A stretch of DNA of 64,000 bases. Origin: Uloborus plumipes. Its lineage: Eukaryota > Arthropoda > Arachnida > Araneae > Uloboridae. The position numbers were made by a program, and so were the translations under genes. The notes below the pieces were generated by a model. The model saw nothing but the letters and a program-made list of their open reading frames with translations, searched no databases and was not told where the DNA came from. The stretch covers positions 45,958-109,957 of the forward strand of contig JAXGGA010003038.1 in NCBI GenBank assembly GCA_038373865.1, given 5' to 3'. Below are positions 59,547 to 64,000 of the stretch, in pieces. Positions within the stretch are counted from its first letter, which is position 1. Every line of letters begins with the position of its first letter.

Positions 59547-62279
59547 AGGCACATCAATGAGGTTGTGGTGCACCCTCATCAGAACCATTGGTTTAACATC
59601 CTATTTTCAACTATAGTGTGGACTGTTGCATGAACTACTGTATCATTGTAAGGACAGTTTTGACAAACCACCTACCCTCAGAAAGTAAGTTTTTGTAAAT
59701 TGCCTTAATACTTCATAAAACTACAAAAGCAATTCATGATTTCATTTTTCTTTTTTTAATTAGCCAAAAATAACAATTTATTCTGGGTCTGTTTTCCGAA
59801 ATATTACCGTTAAAAAAAATCGAATTTTTGAATTACTGATGTCAAGCGCGAAAGCTTCCTGAGGGTCAGCTCGAATTTTATTTTTTAGTACAAAAACACA
59901 ATCGCCCAAAATTAGGATCTTTCGCCTCATTATAGAAAAATCACTGCTCATTGAGCGGAAAAACGGTAGAAAAAGGTACTTGTAGAATGGTATTGTTGGA
60001 GAAATAATGAACTCTCGATGTTCGTAATGAAATCGAGACGATAATTGATGTGCATATAAGAAAGGAAATCAATGATGTGCAGCCACGTGAGGAAGCCAAT
60101 TATGGATACAGGTGCGTATACATGCTTGGGAAAAAGAAGATACGAAAGATTGTATGAATGAATGAGAGAAGAAAGATACTAAGTATAGATAAGGATTATT
60201 ATGTGTAGAGATTTTTTTTTTGTTTAATTTCCTGTTATTGAATTTTACTGGTTTAATTCCACTTTTTGTCGAAATATTCGTATTGTTATTTATTACTTAA
60301 AGTTAAGATCTTTTGGTTACTAGTTTTTCAGTTGATTTTGCTTTCTTCAATTTAGTTAGTATCGTTGAAAGAAAATGATTGCAGTTTCTTATATCGGCTT
60401 CTTTAGAAGGTAGTCTCCTCAAAAGTTATAATATTTAGCGCTTTAATACAATAACTGTCGAGAATAATTGCATATTACCGGACAGGTACTGCTGCTGCAT
60501 GTTAACATAGATACCATACATCCATACATACATACATATATATGTTTGTATCAGTGAATGTGAGTATGAGAAATGAGCTTCTCCTTCTCCCGTGAGGAAA
60601 ATTGCTCTCTACACCACTGTCTGAGAGTAAATATCAAAAAAGAAGGGGGAACCTTTATTTGCATACTTGCATAAAAATCAAAATCTTTAAAAAATTGGAG
60701 GGGATATACTGTTGAGTGCATGCGTTACTAATCCTAAGTTTTGTAGCACAACTCCAAATACTCAAAAGTATTCATCATTAGCGAAGATCAAACGCTTAGG
60801 AAAGAAAACTTATTAGTCAACCCTACCCCCAAAAGTGTTTTTTTACCACTTAAACTCAAATGTTTTATTTTTAAAAAATCCTTAAATACAACAAGGGCAA
60901 GTGGATAAAGGTGATGTGCGACAATTGTTGAAACTTACTTTTTACCATGGATGAAGGTAATAAGTCCATCAGTATCATGTCCCCTTAGTCACAGAAAAGG
61001 TTGGTAATTAAGAATATGACCCCATTTTATCCGTTGAAAAAAATCCATTAAAAAATAAACACAACATTTTTTTTGAAAGCTTTTTCTTGAAATTAAAAAA
61101 AGTCACATATCAACTTTATCCATTTGCCCTTTCAACTTTCCTATCGTTTTTTTTCGATTTTAGACTTTTTCATTAACATGTGCAGAAGCTTAAAATAAGA
61201 AAACTTAACTAAAAATAGCTTGAAGAAATGAATTCAGCTGCAAGCAGCAATGGAAGAGATTTGATTAGCATATCTAAATAAAAGTTCCGAAATCATAAAT
61301 GTTTGAAATAAGTATTTGAAAGTGCCATGTTTATTTTCCCGTACTAGAAAATTAACAAACTGAAATTCGGATAACGTTCTCCTTCATGCAATGACAAAAT
61401 GAATATTTACGTTTGACTTTCGAATTTTCGTCTATTGATATTTCTAGATTAAAAAGACGAAAACATGCTACCTCGAGAAATCTTTTCTGCAAAGAGAACT
61501 GAAATTAAATCAGAAATCTATTAAATCTTGCATATGCGATAGGAATCAATAAGAGAAAATGGTTAATTCAGATTTCCGAGCTACACATTTCCATGATTAA
61601 AACTTCCCCAATTGAGAAAAGCAAAACCATTTTCTGGGCGGAAGGTTTATGAGAAACCTTTATTTGAATGCTAAGATTAGAAGATTCAAATTCAGCGGGG
61701 TAAGAAAATATGTTCTTAACATTCCAGTTGAAAATATGTTTGAAATTACAAAGGTCATTTTCTAGACTTTAATGTTTCATTTCATAACCTCATTTTGTAA
61801 TCTCTTCCTATAATGAGAGTAGACTGAATTGCTCTTGAGATGATGAATTTTCATTTTAGAGCTATTTCTTTTGTTTATTCAACTGAAATGGCATTAAAGC
61901 ATGCTGAAGGAATGCTCAGTCAACGAAAGATCAGAGCTTCCGTAGTGGGCATTGTAGTACAGTTTATCTTTTATTTTAACAATTAAACCGATTTAATTGA
62001 TTTTTTGTGAAATCTTTGTAAATATTACGGAACAGCTGCGAAATGTTTTTGAAATAAACTCTCTAAAAGCTAGTTTAGACTACCTGAAAAAGAAATGTTT
62101 CATTGCAATCTGATTCATTATTAAATTTAATGCTCAAATTTTCCTGCTGAAAACAGTTGCATTCTTCCCACTCATACAAGGCAGTTCAATATATTTGCTC
62201 TGAACCAAGTACCCATAAGTACTGTTCATTGTTATGTATTGAATAAGTTTTACAAAGAATTTAGCAGATGTTCATGTAT

Positions 62280-62425
62280 TCTTATTGTTATTATTATTGT
62301 TATTATTATTATTATTTTTTGTAATTATTATTATTATTGTTATTATTATTTATTTATTTATTTTTATTAATTTATTTTTTTATTTTTCTCGTCATCATCG
62401 TTATTGTATTATTATTATTATTAAT
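62280..62425. repeat. imperfect (TTA)n microsatellite
   Basis: Runs of ttattattatt with interspersed tttattta and one cgtcatcatcgtta interruption. Confidence 0.85.
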
Positions 62426-62779
62426 GTTCGAAACTCTGTTTAATCGTTGAACAAAATCAGCTGTTCTGTCTTTTGCGGTTCTGGCCTTTCGAGAAAATTC
62501 TAAAATTTATTTTTTTAGCGATTGTATGTTTTCGTATTTGTGAGTATCGTTTAAACTGTGGATCTGGTTGGAGGAATGCCTACTGATCATTCGTCACCTC
62601 TGAATCCATCGTCTATTTACTGTACATATCGCTTCCCTGCGTTTGTATATCTGTGTAGGAGAAAACAAAAAAGCTACTTCAAGCCTCCTTCCTTATGCGC
62701 TAGCTTCGCGGATCCAAGTCAAAGGTATGACTGAAAATCATCAAGGATTCAAATAAATAGTTTTTTTTTTTCAGAGGGG

Positions 62780-63030
62780 AGAGGGGCAGAGTCAGAGTCA
62801 AACCGATTTCGGCGCAAAGAAGTCGGAGTCTGGAGTCGAAGGTTTCAAAAATTCGGACCGTTTCCCTCCGATTCCGCAACTTTGGCATTGCTGCTGAGTC
62901 AGAGCCGGAATCGCCGAGTCGGGCTGATTTTGAATAAATAAGTCGGAGTCAAAGGCTCTAAAACTCTATAAGTCGGAGTAGGAAAAGAAGCCAGAGCCGG
63001 TCATTTTTCAGTGCGACTCTGCAGCACCAG
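62780..63030. repeat. GTCGGAGTC-type interspersed repeat
   Basis: Words agtcggagtc, gagtcagag, cggagtctggagtcg and agccggaatcgccgagtcg recur irregularly. It is GC-richer than its flanks. It gives a spurious minus-strand frame. It may be part of a degenerate DNA element. Confidence 0.6.
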
Positions 63031-63215
63031 ATTATTTCAAAAAGGTAAAATCTCTATATTGAATCTCATGTGTCTCATTTAAAAAATTGATAACTCAGAT
63101 TTAAATTCCTGTTTTTATGGCATTACCGTTTAAATACACTACTCTTATTGAAATCACCTGCTGAAATAAAAGAGTAAAAAGACATGATCTCAGCAACGTT
63201 TTCCAAACTGTTTTA

Positions 63216-63219
<4 letters not shown>

Positions 63220-63266
<47 letters not shown>
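63220..63266. repeat. poly-T run of 47 bases
   Basis: Uninterrupted T run; on the minus strand a poly-A tail-like tract. No upstream retroelement body was recognised. Confidence 0.95.
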
Positions 63267-63267
<1 letters not shown>

Positions 63268-64000
63268 TTAGTACATAATTTCGCGACCATTTGAAATACT
63301 TGTGGGAAATGCATCATGATGGTTAGGAGGTAGCTGCGTAAAAAGAACGCTAAATTTCATAATCTTATTCACTGTTTCGATACGTAAATTTTACCTATCA
63401 AATGCAGTATGTAAATGTTGTACACTAACTGGATCACAACTCCATTTTATTTTAACACATATTTCCTACGAAAAAAATATCAATAAGCTTATAAAAATGA
63501 TATTGTATAAGATTTTAAGAACAATCCTTCCCTTAACAAGCGCTGTTGTAGCTATCCTCTTCTTAGCGTAATATTTATTACATCTTTACATTTATCTTTA
63601 CTAAAAGACTCTGATGGCAAAACATTTTTTAATGCATTTATTTTATTAGTTTTGCAGTTATCGAAATGCTTCTATTGAAATAATGTGTGGACTATTTTTC
63701 AAGTTAGTTTTTAGAACTTAAATCTTAAGCGTTTTCGGACTAGAATCATGCACGTGTACACATTTTTAAAAACTAAACAACGAAATAAATTGCCGTAAAA
63801 AGGAGGGGGGGGGGGGTTGCACTTGCACGAATACAGGAGAAAAGAATCATATAATAAGCACGGCAAGAGCTCCATAAAATTAATCTCTGGCAACGAATAT
63901 TGCAGGCCTTTTTTCCATCAATATCTACTTTTATTCCTTTGTTCTCATAAGCATGAATTTACAGACTATAAGCGAAAAAACATCAAAAACAAAATTATCT

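Larger units (their letters stand above)
49451..64000. other. upstream DNA without a supported gene
   Basis: Region 5' of unc-5. It contains microsatellites, the (TAA)n higher-order array, a 1.69-kb inverted-repeat element, a GTCGGAGTC-type repeat and poly-A/poly-T runs. Two segments with exon-like features are listed separately. The remaining blocks (49451-51100, 54230-56570, 56610-57850, 59560-62270, 63030-63210, 63270-64000) are A+T-rich and show no recognisable gene or RNA. Confidence 0.7.

Overview
The window is A+T-rich eukaryotic DNA. Almost everything recognisable belongs to one animal gene read on the minus strand, an UNC5-type netrin receptor (unc-5), represented here by its 5' half. 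Five coding exons join in frame across canonical GT..AG introns: signal peptide (48862-48961), first half of Ig domain 1 (27817-27997), second half of Ig domain 1 (23830-24011), Ig domain 2 (14907-15191) and the first thrombospondin type-1 repeat (4197-4364). Together they give 305 complete codons plus one base. The gene runs off the left edge: the second thrombospondin repeat, transmembrane segment, ZU5, UPA and death domains are not in the window. No other protein-coding gene could be supported; the many short open frames are chance ORFs or microsatellite translations.

Organism: the domain order, the four-cysteine Ig1 and large introns (20.9, 3.8, 8.6 and 10.5 kb) indicate a metazoan. High A+T, tRNA-derived SINEs and a dense load of small hAT-like and pogo/Tigger-like elements suggest an arthropod, plausibly a chelicerate such as a spider. 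That taxon is inference; nothing seen fixes it.

Layout, left to right: 1-4196 start of intron 5, with a 1.3-kb inverted-repeat transposon. 4365-14906 intron 4: microsatellites, a small inverted-repeat element, a tRNA-SINE and a SINE body. 15192-23829 intron 3: hAT-like remnant, foldback element, local duplications and a complex tandem array. 24012-27816 intron 2: a 625-bp foldback element, a Tigger-like MITE and a 763-bp hAT MITE with perfect 8-bp target duplications. 27998-48861 intron 1: a SINE split by a hAT MITE, a nested transposon pair, duplicated GC-richer modules, a 38-bp perfect palindrome, and a 2-kb strand-asymmetric block containing 506 consecutive bases without G. 48962-49450 putative 5' UTR/promoter with a CTCF-like site and an upstream ORF. 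49451-64000 upstream DNA with two speculative exon-like segments, a (TAA)n array with a 60-bp higher-order period, and a 1.7-kb inverted-repeat element.

The most unusual signals are the G-free block just inside intron 1 and the set of dated nested insertions with intact target-site duplications. I did not find an obvious new multi-gene system; this is a long-intron axon-guidance locus shaped by non-autonomous DNA transposons. All repeat and splice calls were made by eye.
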